Shown here: one piece after another, positions 38,050 to 48,100 of the stretch
Layout: the number at the start of each line of letters is the position of its first letter
Position numbering within the stretch: the first letter of the stretch is position 1
Source: BCD1 sp942492125
Lineage (GTDB): Bacteria; Bacteroidota; Bacteroidia; Chitinophagales; Saprospiraceae
Assembly (NCBI GenBank): GCA_942492125.1
Contig: CALODM010000039.1
Location: 1-64,000 of the forward strand
Direction of reading: 5' to 3'
DNA length: 64,000 bases
Translations under genes and position numbers: made by a program
The notes under the pieces: model-generated
What the model was told of the DNA's origin: nothing
Seen by the model: the letters and a program-made list of their open reading frames with translations, nothing else
The model's database searches: none

Positions 38050-38430
38050 ATGAGAAGCCTATTATTCAACCTGTTATTGTTGATTTTGATGACTGCCTGC
38101 ACTCAACAATCTAATTCCATACTTGGCGAATGGAAAGGCAAAAATCACTCCGGTCAGGATATCCAGTGGAATTTTGAATCAGGAGGCAAAGCTGTATCCA
38201 TCAGGGGCAGTGCTGTCCAGGATATGTTTTATATGGTTGATAATACGAAAGATCCCTGGCACCTGAATCTCAATTCCACTGTTGATACCAATACCCTCAG
38301 GGCGATTTATCGTTTCACAGATACCGGCAAACTGGTCATTGGAATCAACAATGAACTGGTGACCCGACGCCCTTCCGGTTTTGACGATCCCGGAGTGCAA
38401 AAGCTTATCCTCACCAAAAAGGAGCAGTGA
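38050..38430 (+). CDS. Small lipoprotein, lipocalin-like
   Basis: 126 residues. Lipobox LMTAC (Cys 17) after a hydrophobic segment. The mature part (ILGEWKGKNHSGQDIQWNFESGG...FTDTGKLVIGINNELVTRRP) has the single-blade beta pattern of small lipocalin-like Bacteroidota lipoproteins. It may be co-transcribed with the sigma/anti-sigma pair (82 bp gap). Specific role unknown. Confidence 0.75.
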   Translation: MRSLLFNLLLLILMTACTQQSNSILGEWKGKNHSGQDIQWNFESGGKAVSIRGSAVQDMFYMVDNTKDPWHLNLNSTVDTNTLRAIYRFTDTGKLVIGINNELVTRRPSGFDDPGVQKLILTKKEQ

Positions 38431-38440
38431 ATTAATAGTT

Positions 38441-38511
38441 ACGAATTAGAAATTACGAATTACGAATGATTTAGTTTTAACTTAATTCGTAATTCGTAAT
38501 TTCTAATTCGT
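38441..38511. repeat. Perfect 27-bp inverted repeat between convergent genes
   Basis: Arms at 38441-38467 and 38485-38511, built from ACGAATT/AATTCGT units, loop 17 bases. They lie between the stop codons of converging genes, so the repeat may act as a two-way terminator. Similar AATTCGTAATT units occur near 39300, 62522 and 62980. Confidence 0.85.
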
Positions 38512-38513
38512 CA

Positions 38514-39050
38514 TTAAAACACATATTCCACCACCATCGTAATGCCAACACCTCCGGCATACAGGTCAATTTCCTGCGGGAATCCATTGGTGTCATGGTA
38601 GGGTTTGAATTCAATACCGCCAATGTAGTCATCTTCACCAATCTCATCATAATCATACAATACGATCGCATAATAATCATTGGGTTCATTCAGGTCGAAT
38701 TCCATTTCAAATTCGTAAATATCCGTTGGATAGGCATCGATGAAATAAGCAGAGGATTCAAAGATCAACTCGTCGTTTTTGTAAATGGTGGGGTAAATAT
38801 CCGCGTCGCTGCCTGCATCCCATAGGAATCCGTTATCCGTGGCTGGAAAATCTGTCACCCGGATAGTCCTGATGACAATTTTCTGAGGTGTCACCTGGAA
38901 ACCGCAGTCTGAACCGATATACCCAAGCGGGCAATCACAGGTGCCGTCTATACAAATACCATCGTTATAGCAAATTATACCATCACATGGATCATCTACG
39001 CAGCCAAATACGGTAAATATTGGGATCAACAGAATTAATAGCTTTTTCAT
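38514..39050 (-). CDS. Lipoprotein with an EGF-like domain
   Basis: 178 residues. Lipobox IFTVFGC (Cys 17) followed at once by one EGF-like module (CDGIICYNDGICIDGTCDC, six cysteines). A C-terminal beta-rich domain (IVIRTIRVTDFPATDNG...DYYAIVLYDYDEIGEDDYIGG), rich in Asp and Glu, looks C2-like, as if for calcium binding. Probably on the outer membrane surface. Family not identified further. Confidence 0.8.
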   Translation of the reverse strand: MKKLLILLIPIFTVFGCVDDPCDGIICYNDGICIDGTCDCPLGYIGSDCGFQVTPQKIVIRTIRVTDFPATDNGFLWDAGSDADIYPTIYKNDELIFESSAYFIDAYPTDIYEFEMEFDLNEPNDYYAIVLYDYDEIGEDDYIGGIEFKPYHDTNGFPQEIDLYAGGVGITMVVEYVF

Positions 39051-39319
39051 TTTATGGGTTGATTTAAAGTTTGAAAATAAAATTCTTGAATCAATGCGCT
39101 AAAGATTGAAAATCAAAATACCCTTAGAATATCATTCAACTCTATGATGCTTAAAGTTCCGATAAACCACTATCAAAATCAACTAAGGTTTTGTTAATAC
39201 GGGTTAAAGAGTGTTAGGAAATAAGATACTTACCGGCAAAGGAATAGGGATAATTTCGAAATTTTAAGTTACGAATTATACAGAAAGCATTTTATTCAAG
39301 ATCCCTAATTCGTAATCAA

Positions 39320-40081
39320 TCAAAACTCCCACCTTATTCCATTGGTCAGATTATATACTGTTGTGGGAACTTCCGTTTCTTCCTGGGAAAGGCGCGCATC
39401 GTAACTGATGTTAAACTGAACATGGAAGCGCAGATGGCTTGAGATTTTAAAGTTGAGGGAATTGACGGAAGATAACCGGGAGTCAGCAAAATTATTGATG
39501 ATCGGCTGATAATAAGAAGTGCTGGCAAAATTCAGGTTGGGTGTCAGCTGCAAATGCACCGATAAATAATTGCTCATCCGATGATCTCGCCAGACTGTAC
39601 CCTCCGACGCCAATTCATCATATTCATACATATACATCATCCCCAGGTAAATTTTTTGCTTGGGTTTATCATACAACAAAAACCTTGGCCCACTGCCTAT
39701 CAGCCACCGGAGGTCTATACGGAGCTGTCGGTTGTGTTGTACCTGTGAAAAAGCTTCCCAGGTAAACCGTTTGTTGAGGAAACGGCCATACCTGAAATGA
39801 AAAAAACCATCATCCTGGATTTTGTCCTTATCATTGAGCAGCACACGATAATCCACAATAGAGAGCCATGCCCCTTTGTCCCGCAACCAGTCTGCCCGGG
39901 AGCTGCCTCTGAAAGTTGTTAATTGCTGAGATGCTTTATTCAGGTTGAAAGCCAGGTCCATATGGCCGTAAAATCCTGAACTGTCAATTTTTTTGCGGGA
40001 ATCTTCAATGTTTACGATCTGGGCCTTTAGGGTAATGAGGGATGTAAAAAGCAGTAAAATTAATGTGGTAAGTTCTCTCAT
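39320..40081 (-). CDS. Predicted outer-membrane beta-barrel (DUF481-like)
   Basis: 253 residues from ATG 40081 (MRELTTLILLLFTSL, signal peptide to LKAQ). The body alternates aromatic strands (FFHFRYGRFLNKRFTWEAFSQVQHNRQLRIDLRWLIGSGPRF) and ends with an aromatic residue (IRWEF) as in barrel proteins recognised by BamA. The central GSGPR motif resembles DUF481 proteins. The longer upstream frame adds no signal peptide and was not used. Confidence 0.75.
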   Translation of the reverse strand: MRELTTLILLLFTSLITLKAQIVNIEDSRKKIDSSGFYGHMDLAFNLNKASQQLTTFRGSSRADWLRDKGAWLSIVDYRVLLNDKDKIQDDGFFHFRYGRFLNKRFTWEAFSQVQHNRQLRIDLRWLIGSGPRFLLYDKPKQKIYLGMMYMYEYDELASEGTVWRDHRMSNYLSVHLQLTPNLNFASTSYYQPIINNFADSRLSSVNSLNFKISSHLRFHVQFNISYDARLSQEETEVPTTVYNLTNGIRWEF

Positions 40082-40274
40082 TAATTCGTTTTTTTTGAAT
40101 GAAATTGACGCAAAATTAGTAAATTTACAGGCATATATTGGGACCATCCGGGATAAAAAATCAAAGCAACTGCCTCTCATCATCAGTCTCCCGAAAATAT
40201 TTTAAAGATCAATGACTTATTTATTTCCTGACTTAATAAACCATCTGGCGATTGCCAGGTTTAAATGTAAAATC

Positions 40275-40376
40275 ATGCAAAAACACTTTTTTACCTTACT
40301 GTTACTCGTTGCTCTTTTCAGCGGATGTAATGAGCAGGAAACAGTAACAGAACCAATCCAAAACACAAACATTTAA
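40275..40376 (+). pseudogene. Detached lipoprotein leader of the prolyl oligopeptidase
   Basis: ATG 40275 encodes 33 residues with a lipobox (LLLLVALFSGC, Cys 18) and a short linker. It ends in TAA at 40374-40376, directly in frame with the oligopeptidase beginning at the next codon. Homologous enzymes usually carry such a leader in one chain, so the TAA looks like a nonsense change, probably from a Lys codon. Confidence 0.75.
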
Positions 40377-42428
40377 GTGAATTATCCAGAAACAGCAATG
40401 GTCGATCAGACCGACGATTATCACGGCACCGAAGTTCAGGACCCTTTCCGTTGGCTTGAAGTAGACACGGCTGCCAATGTCAAAGAATGGGTGGATGCCC
40501 AAAATGTAGTCACACAAGGATATCTTGAACAGATTCCTTTTAGGAAAGCTATCGAGGAACGTCTTACAGAGCTGATCAATTACCCTCGTTTGAGTTCCCC
40601 TTTTAATGTTGGAGAATATTATTTTTTCAATAAAAATGACGGGTTACAAAACCAGTCAGTCATTTATTACCAGAAAGGACTCGAAGGGGAACCGGAAGTA
40701 TTCATCGACCCCAATGCCTTGTCAGAAGATGGAACTGTTTCCATAGGTCTTGTTGGCTTTTCCAAAGATGATAAATATGTGACCTACTCCAGATCCGAAG
40801 GCGGGTCCGACTGGAGTTCTTTGCATGTGATGGAGATCGCCACCAAAAAAGAAATGCCTGATGTATTGGAATGGGTCAAATTTTCCGGGGCTTCCTGGCA
40901 TGGCAATGGTTTCTTTTATAGCCGTTACCCGGCTCCGGCAGAAGGCATGAAACTCTCCGGCAATAATCAGTATCACGCTGTTTATTTTCACGAGTTAGGA
41001 ACGGATCAGTCGGAAGATAAACTCATCTTTGAAGATAGGGAAAATCCTGATTACTATCATTTCGGCGGCGTGACGGAAGACGGGAAATATCTGATCCTTT
41101 ATCAACAACCAGGTACTGATGGATATGCGGTCATGTTCAAAGACCTCGAAAATGATGGGGATTTTCAAATGCTTTTTGAAGGATTTAAGAACAAAAGTTC
41201 TGTAGTTCACCACGTGAATGGTAAGTTTTTGGTACTCACAGATATCGATGCTCCTAATTACAAACTCGTAGCTGTGGATCCGGCTAATCCTTCCAAGGAA
41301 AACTGGGAAGTGATCATTCCTGAAAAAGAAAATCTGTTGCAGAATGTGAATACGGGCGGAGGGAAAGTATTTGTGAATTACCTGAAAAACGCCACAGACT
41401 TTTTCTATCAGTGCGAGTACGATGGTAGTGGCATGAAAGAAATAAAATTACCTGGCCTGGGAAGTGCCGGTGGCTTCGGAGGCGAAGAAGATGATGAAAT
41501 CCTTTTCTACAGCTTTACTTCTTTTACTTACCCGAATACCATCTTCAAATATGACATTGCCACTGGGAAATCTGAGCAGTTTTATAAGGCTAAACTAGAA
41601 TTCAATCCGGAAGAATATGTAGAGAAGCAGGTGTTTTACAAGAGTAAAGATGGTACCGAAGTTTCTATGTTCCTCGTTCACAAAAAAGGGCTGAAGATGG
41701 ACGGACAGAATCCTACTTATCTGTATGGTTATGGCGGGTTCAATATCAGTCTGACGCCATATTTTAGTGCATCGAGAATGGTTTTACTTGAAAATGGGGG
41801 TGTTTACGCCATGGCCAATTTACGAGGTGGGGGAGAATATGGAGAAGAATGGCATCAAGCAGGCATGTTGCTCAATAAACAAAATGTCTTCGATGACTTC
41901 ATAGCTGCAGGAGAATATCTTATTGAGAATGGCTACACCACACCTGAAAAGCTGGCCATTGCCGGTGGTTCCAATGGCGGCTTGCTCGTTGGAGCAGCGA
42001 TGACGCAACGGCCTGACTTGTTTGCCGTGGCCCTTCCCGCTGTTGGGGTGATGGATATGTTGAGGTATCACCTCTTTACGGTAGGCAAAGGATGGATTCC
42101 GGAGTATGGTTCCAGTGACGATCCTGAGCAATTCCAGAACCTGTTGTCCTATTCTCCTTTACATAATCTGAAGAATGGTACGGAATATCCTGCGACCATG
42201 ATCACTACTGCTGATCATGATGACCGGGTGGTACCTGCCCACTCTTTCAAATTTGCGGCAAGGTTGCAGCAGGCCCATACAGGGGACAACCCGGTATTGA
42301 TCCGTATTGAGACCAAAGCCGGGCACGGTGCCGGGAAACCGATTGCCAAAGTGATCGAAGAGCAGGCGGATATTTATTCCTTCCTGTTTTACAATACCAA
42401 TTCTCCGGTGAAATACCTGGAGGATTAA
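40377..42428 (+). CDS. Prolyl oligopeptidase family serine protease (S9A)
   Basis: 683 residues from a GTG at 40377. N-terminal seven-bladed propeller beginning YPETAMVDQTDDYHGTEVQDPFRWLE; C-terminal alpha/beta hydrolase with nucleophile GGSNGG, then HDDRVVPAHS (Asp) and KAGHGAGKP (His). The family cleaves short peptides after proline. The upstream in-frame leader is cut off by a stop, so either the gene makes a cytoplasmic enzyme from GTG or expression depends on readthrough. No convincing ribosome site was seen for the GTG. Confidence 0.9.
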   Translation: MNYPETAMVDQTDDYHGTEVQDPFRWLEVDTAANVKEWVDAQNVVTQGYLEQIPFRKAIEERLTELINYPRLSSPFNVGEYYFFNKNDGLQNQSVIYYQKGLEGEPEVFIDPNALSEDGTVSIGLVGFSKDDKYVTYSRSEGGSDWSSLHVMEIATKKEMPDVLEWVKFSGASWHGNGFFYSRYPAPAEGMKLSGNNQYHAVYFHELGTDQSEDKLIFEDRENPDYYHFGGVTEDGKYLILYQQPGTDGYAVMFKDLENDGDFQMLFEGFKNKSSVVHHVNGKFLVLTDIDAPNYKLVAVDPANPSKENWEVIIPEKENLLQNVNTGGGKVFVNYLKNATDFFYQCEYDGSGMKEIKLPGLGSAGGFGGEEDDEILFYSFTSFTYPNTIFKYDIATGKSEQFYKAKLEFNPEEYVEKQVFYKSKDGTEVSMFLVHKKGLKMDGQNPTYLYGYGGFNISLTPYFSASRMVLLENGGVYAMANLRGGGEYGEEWHQAGMLLNKQNVFDDFIAAGEYLIENGYTTPEKLAIAGGSNGGLLVGAAMTQRPDLFAVALPAVGVMDMLRYHLFTVGKGWIPEYGSSDDPEQFQNLLSYSPLHNLKNGTEYPATMITTADHDDRVVPAHSFKFAARLQQAHTGDNPVLIRIETKAGHGAGKPIAKVIEEQADIYSFLFYNTNSPVKYLED

Positions 42429-42431
42429 TCA

Positions 42432-42532
42432 TTAATGCTTGAATGCTTGAATGCCTGAATGCCTGAATGCTTGAATGCCTGAATGAATGAATGCTTGAAT
42501 GGTTGAATGCTTGAATGCCTGAATGGTTGCAT
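42432..42532. repeat. ~100-bp tandem repeat of an 8-bp unit
   Basis: Imperfect AATGCYTG units repeat about twelve times, a few bases after the oligopeptidase stop codon. Downstream, 42600-42660 has another dispersed-repeat-like text (TGGCGTAACTCTGCGGAG). Confidence 0.85.
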
Positions 42533-42550
42533 GGGAGTATTGATCTTGAA

Positions 42551-42590
42551 CGCCCCGGGTCTCGCCAAAATTATGGGGCCCGGGGTGTTT
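42551..42590 (+). terminator. Terminator after the prolyl oligopeptidase
   Basis: CGCCCCGGG (42551) pairs with CCCGGGGTG (to 42587), followed by TTTTC. The hairpin lies past the tandem repeat. Confidence 0.65.
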
Positions 42591-42820
42591 TCATTATAGT
42601 TCTCAAAAACCCTGGCGTAACTCTGCGGAGTCTTGGCGCAACTTGGCGATACAGCATTTAATTCCAGGCAAAATAAAGGTAGAGGCCCCAAAAACGGACC
42701 TCCTGGCTACGCTGAGATATCGTAAAATTAACCAAAGGAGATTGCTTAAGTTTAAGAGACAATATTCATCCCCGGGAAATCAGATTTTCAAAATTTTGAA
42801 AAAACACTTACATTGGCTAA

Positions 42821-43531
42821 ATGGAACAAAAGGAAAATAATCAAACCGATCAGGTTCAGGAAATAAAAAAAGAACTCAAGCGATTTGCTTATGCTGTTTC
42901 CCACGATCTTCAGGCACCTTTGCGGATAGTGAACGGTTATGTCAAAATAGTTCAGCGTAAACTGGCCAATTCAGAAGATGAGGAGCTTAAAGAATACATA
43001 GGCACGGCAGTTGACGGTGTGAAACAAATGGAAGGATACCTCGCTGATTTATTGGCCTATTCCAGAATAATGCATGCCGAGGTGGAGCCACGACCGATCA
43101 AACTGGCCAACCTCATCGAAGTGGTGAAATATAGTCTCAGAGAAGAAATAACAGCTGCCGGTGCAGTCATTCAGCTCAATTCAATTCCTGAAATCATTCA
43201 GGGCAATAAAGAACTGATCAAACAATTGTTTTACCACCTGCTCTCCAATGCCATAAAATTCCGCCGTGAAAATGAAGCGCCGGTCATTGCTGTTTCGGGA
43301 GAAAATACCGAAATGGGGTGGTCATTTCAGGTAAATGACAATGGCATCGGCATCCCGGAAAACAGTTATGAACGGGTCTTTGAATTGTTTCAACAATTGC
43401 ATCCGGCAGATAAATATCCGGGCAATGGCGTTGGACTGGCCATTTGTAAGAAAGTTGTGGAGATGCATGGCGGGAATATTTCAGTCAATTCATCGGACGG
43501 GACTACATTTTTATTTAATATACCTCGTTGA
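42821..43531 (+). CDS. Soluble sensor histidine kinase core
   Basis: 236 residues, no membrane segment or sensor domain. HisKA motif AVSHDLQAPLR near residue 28 (phytochrome-type kinases), N-box LLSNAIKFRRENE, G1 DNGIGIP, F-box and G2 GNGVGLAICKKVVEMHGG. No partner response regulator is adjacent, so it is probably an orphan kinase whose input comes from protein interaction. The N-terminal charged region is too short for PAS or GAF. Confidence 0.92.
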   Translation: MEQKENNQTDQVQEIKKELKRFAYAVSHDLQAPLRIVNGYVKIVQRKLANSEDEELKEYIGTAVDGVKQMEGYLADLLAYSRIMHAEVEPRPIKLANLIEVVKYSLREEITAAGAVIQLNSIPEIIQGNKELIKQLFYHLLSNAIKFRRENEAPVIAVSGENTEMGWSFQVNDNGIGIPENSYERVFELFQQLHPADKYPGNGVGLAICKKVVEMHGGNISVNSSDGTTFLFNIPR

Positions 43532-43740
43532 TTTTAATGGGTACAATGGATGTATTTTCAGGCTTATCCTTATATTTATTCTGTATTATTTATTTAAGTA
43601 AGTTTGTCACCTCCTATTACCCATTTATCCCCAAAAACAGATTTTAGGATCTACCCTTTCTTCTTCTTTTAATTGAAAATGCATTTTTTGCTGGAATCGT
43701 ATTCGGTTCTGGTTTTTTTAATTGGTATAATATATCAAAA

Positions 43741-44175
43741 ATGAAGGGTAACCTTTTACAAAACCCTGCCATCATTGGGGGTGGCGAGTTTTTCCAGAAT
43801 GGTTTAGAAGAAATCAAAGGCATAAAAGCCAATGTTGTTTTTGGCAAAATCAGTAGAGATTGTGCCGGAATCGGTATTTGTAAGGTAACGGTCAATACCG
43901 TAGCTGGGAAAACCAATTGTAATTGCCCAACCGCCAAAGCAATCATTAACAGGGACCAATACGGGCAAATTGGATTTTATTTTCCAAAAAAATCACTGAG
44001 TTTAAAGAGCAGGATCAAATTCTTTCAAAGGGATTATTTCCTGGTTGGAGAATCTTTTGTTTTACCACAAGCTGTTACCCAGGGTTTGGGACTCCATAAT
44101 CCGGTGATTGAAGCCGGAGAGTATCCCATGGTCAAAAGGAAGGATTACATTTGTGTAATGTTTCCTGCGGGTTAA
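43741..44175 (+). CDS. Hypothetical protein, cysteine-containing
   Basis: 144 residues from ATG 43741. No signal peptide or known family recognised. Notable are CAGIGIC and CNC (four cysteines in the first half) and a basic patch (FPKKSLSLKSRIKFFQ). It converges with the PhzF gene (8 bp between stops), with little space for a terminator. Composition is ordinary, so a real gene is likely. Confidence 0.55.
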   Translation: MKGNLLQNPAIIGGGEFFQNGLEEIKGIKANVVFGKISRDCAGIGICKVTVNTVAGKTNCNCPTAKAIINRDQYGQIGFYFPKKSLSLKSRIKFFQRDYFLVGESFVLPQAVTQGLGLHNPVIEAGEYPMVKRKDYICVMFPAG

Positions 44176-44183
44176 TACCAGAT

Positions 44184-44981
44184 CTATGGAATAATGATCT
44201 CACCAAGCAAATAAGTTACTGCACTTCCTGTCAGCAATACTTTTTTGCCGTCTTCGGATAGCTCACATTCCAGGGAGCCTCCACGTTGTGAAATTTGCCT
44301 CGCGACAAGTTTGGATTTTTGCAGTTTTGATGCCCAATATGGGGCTAAGGTGGTGTGTGCGGAGCCGGTAACCGGGTCTTCCTCAACGCCTGCATTCGGG
44401 AAAAAACACCTGGATACAAAATCACAGTCCTCACCGCTTGCAGTTACCAAAACACCTCTGTTGCTTGCCTTACCCAATGCTTTGAAATCAGGACGGACAT
44501 TTTTAACAGCCCGCATAGATTCTACCGCATACAGTATGTCCTCCCGGCCTTTAAATGCTTCCACTGCCGGAATGCCGATAGCTTTTTCAAGGGCTTCGCT
44601 GACTTCCAAAGGGGAAAGTTCATCTGCGGGGAAATCCATAAGGTAGCGACCATTTCCGAGATTTGTTACCTCCAATTTACCAATACGGGTATTGAATTTT
44701 AACATCGCTTCATTCGCCTTTAGTATAGAAAACAAGACATGGGCGGTTGCCAGGGTCGCGTGCCCGCAAAAGTCTACTTCTATGGTCGGGGTAAACCATC
44801 GGAGGGCATATCCATCTCTTGCCTTTACAAAAAATGCAGTTTCGGACAGATTGTTTTCCGCGGCTATAGATTGCATAATAGTGTCCGGCAGCCAGGATTG
44901 TAAGGGAACCACCGCTGCGGGATTCCCGCCAAATAATTCATCGGTGAAGGCATCGACCTGGTAAATAGCGTTTTTTGTCAT
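44184..44981 (-). CDS. PhzF-family isomerase/epimerase-like protein
   Basis: 265 residues. VDAFTDELFGGNPAAVVP at the start, the conserved catalytic Glu in NNLSETAFF, DFCGHATLATAHVL, and the second-half motif EEDPVTGSAHTTLAPYW define PhzF/diaminopimelate-epimerase-like folds. Family members isomerise small acids; the substrate here cannot be deduced. Length is normal for the family. Divergent from the BNR protein gene. Confidence 0.93.
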   Translation of the reverse strand: MTKNAIYQVDAFTDELFGGNPAAVVPLQSWLPDTIMQSIAAENNLSETAFFVKARDGYALRWFTPTIEVDFCGHATLATAHVLFSILKANEAMLKFNTRIGKLEVTNLGNGRYLMDFPADELSPLEVSEALEKAIGIPAVEAFKGREDILYAVESMRAVKNVRPDFKALGKASNRGVLVTASGEDCDFVSRCFFPNAGVEEDPVTGSAHTTLAPYWASKLQKSKLVARQISQRGGSLECELSEDGKKVLLTGSAVTYLLGEIIIP

Positions 44982-45028
44982 CTTTTAACCTTTTTATTTT
45001 CACAATACGTTTTTTTTAATATAATCCT

Positions 45029-45036
45029 TATTTTTG
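45029..45036 (+). promoter_or_regulatory. Candidate -7 box (TATTTTTG) for the BNR/PKD/LamG gene
   Basis: Fits TAnnTTTG, about 90 bp upstream of the start codon in the divergent intergenic region. No clear TTG at -33. Confidence 0.3.
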
Positions 45037-45128
45037 ACTAGACCTCAATTTCCGACCCCGGAAAATTACCAAAAAAATCAATTCCCCTGATACCAATCTT
45101 TCTTAATGACCAACAAATACTGTATCTC

Positions 45129-48100
45129 ATGTTTTTATTCAAGTATCACAGGTTACTGGTAGTTTCCTTTTGTGCATTTTTACACCTGGCTAATGCCCAA
45201 AATACACCCATCCTGCAACAATCAATTCAAAGGTCGGAAAGATATTTGCCTGCGCCCAAATACCCCGAATTGTTTAAGACCATCCCTTTGATTACCGATT
45301 CATCTCCTGAATGGATCAGGTTATTGTATAGCGAATCCCCCAACTATTTTGATATCACCAATGCTTATGATGCGTATTATGCCAATCATGATTTTATCAA
45401 AAATACCCATACGCAGAATTACAGGTTCTTTTGCCGTATCGTTTCCACAGAGCATTATTATGACAATACAGGCCAGGTATATATTCCCAATGCTATGGAG
45501 ATCAGTGAACAGGAAGCCTTTTTGAAGGAAAAGTATGATGCTATTCTGGAGCGACAAGGAATGAATTCCCGGTCTGGTAACTGGACATCCATTGGTCCTT
45601 TTGAGACCTTTGATACGGACGGCACAACCTACAAATCTTCCCAGGTGAATGTTTATGCCATCGATCAGTGTGCCTCAAATCCCAATGTCCTGTATGCCGG
45701 CGCCGAAGGAGGCGGACTTTTTAAAACAACGGACAAAGGGCTGAACTGGGTAGCTATTTCCGAAGAAATGGATCTTGGAGGTATTGGTGCCATCGAAGTC
45801 GATCCTAATAATGAGAACATCGTTTTTATGGCCCAGGGCAACCGGCTGTATAAAACCGTGAACGGAGGAAGTTCCTGGAATATTATTGATGATATTACCA
45901 GTCTGAATATTACCGATATTTCCATCAACCCTGCCAATGCTAATGTAATCCTGACAGCAGGCAACAAAGGATTAAAACGCAGTATCGATGGTGGTCAAAG
46001 CTGGGTCACTATCCTGTCGGATAAATGCTGGGATATAGAATTGAAAACGGATGATCCCAATACCGTTTTTGTTGCCAAATCCAACCCGTCAGTGGTCCGT
46101 ACGGAAATCTGGAAATCTACGGATAATGGTCAGACCTTTACGGCCAGAACCACGGGTTGGTATCAACCCATTGGCGGAGTTGCAGCCTCCAACGGAGGCG
46201 CCCGGATCGGAGTTACCGACGCTGATCCCAACCGGATATATGTTATTCTCCTGGGTAATGAAGACGATAATATTGATGACAATAATTATATCGGTATTTA
46301 TCGCAGTGATGATGCCGGAGAATCCTGGTACACCCCCTACGATGGGGATGGTAATGGCAGTCCGGATAATGAACCGGGAGGCCCCTACAGTGAGGACCAT
46401 TGGTGTTTTACGCATTTTGGATTAACGACTACCGGCTATAATCAGGGGTTTTATGACCTGGCTATCGATGTTTCAGATACAGACCCTGATAAATTCCTGG
46501 TGGGGTCACTGAATCTGTTTAAGTCTGAAGACGGAGGCGTGACTTATGCCGCCTGGGGTGGTTACCAGTGCCATAATTGCGGTTCGGGATATCGCCATCC
46601 AGATATTCAGGAGATTGAGATCAATGGAAGCGATGTTTGGGTTACTTCCGACGGCGGTATAGATTATTACAACGCCAATCTGGATTATCAAACTTCAAGA
46701 ACCAAGGGTATCAATGGATCTGCCTATTGGGGACTAGGCCAGGGCTGGAATGAAGATGTGGTCACTGGTGGTCGTTATCATAATGGTAACGGTGCTCATT
46801 ATGAAGGATATCCTTTTGGTCAGTACCTTGCTCTCGGGGGAGGAGAGGCGGCAACGGGGTACGTCAACCAGGGAGAAAACAGAAAGGTGTACCACAGCGA
46901 TATCAGCGGAAAACTATTGCCTCCGACGATTACCGGTGGGGTTACGAATATTACCAACTACTCCCTCTTTCCCAACCAGCATTATATCTCTAACTGGAAA
47001 AGTGAGATCGTCCCTGACCCGCGTTCCTGGAATACGCTTTATTTGGGGAATGCCAATAAATTATGGAAAAGTGTTGATGGTGGCAGCTCCTTTACCGTTA
47101 TCGGAACATTCGGAACCAATACGGAGGAAAAGGTACTTGGTATTGAAGTTTGTCGGAATAACCCGGACGTCATTTATGCCGTTCAACAAATAAACGGCGG
47201 CGGAAAGGTCTGGAAAACAACCAATGGCGGCAGTAACTGGACGTCATTGCTATTACCTGCTGCTACCAAGGAAATGTATATTTCCGTTAGCGGATCAGAT
47301 GAAGATGAAATTTACCTCGCTTTGGACAATGGTTATTCCAATGCCAATAAGGTTTTTAAATCAACGAATGGCGGAACTTCCTGGACCAATATTTCCGACC
47401 CCATTTTTAATGGTGAGTGGCCCAAAGCAATCCAGGTGCAGGATGGAACGAATGGAGGCGTTTATCTGGTAACGACCAAAAAAGTCTATTACAGAAATAA
47501 TTCAACGGGATGGCAATTGTATTCGGATGGATTACCGGCCAGGGTGAATTATGAAGGGTTCCTGCCGTTTTACAGGGATGAAAAAGTCAGGTTCGCTACA
47601 GAGAACAAGGGTATTTGGGAAAGTGATTTTTACGAACCTTCAAATCCTGTCGCCCAACCCATGGTTGATAAAACGGATGGGTTCTGTACCCGGGACACCT
47701 TTTATTTTGAGGATTATTCCATTCGTAAAGCAGGCGCTTCCTGGAGTTGGTCATTTTCTCCTGCCCCCCAATGGGTCAATTCCACCAATACCCGAAACCC
47801 TAAAGTGGTATTCGGCGCAGTAGGAACTTATACCGTTTCTCTGACGGTCAACAATCCGGGGGGTGCTTCCAGTTCAAAAACCATTACAGATATGATCACC
47901 ATATCCGCAGAGTGTGATGCAGACCAGGTGCCCGGAAGCGCCATGCAATGTACCAATTCAGGAGATTATGCCAATGTTCCGGATATGAATCTCACCACCA
48001 ATACCATAACGTTTTCGGCATGGGTTAAACCCAATGGTACTCAGCCTGATTATTCCGGAATTGTGATGAATGACGGTACCACCGCCGGATTTAATTTCCG

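Noticed and set aside
42425..42691. 88-codon minus-strand ORF with HSxIQAFKHS repeats
   Set aside because: It is the translated 8-bp tandem repeat and terminator.
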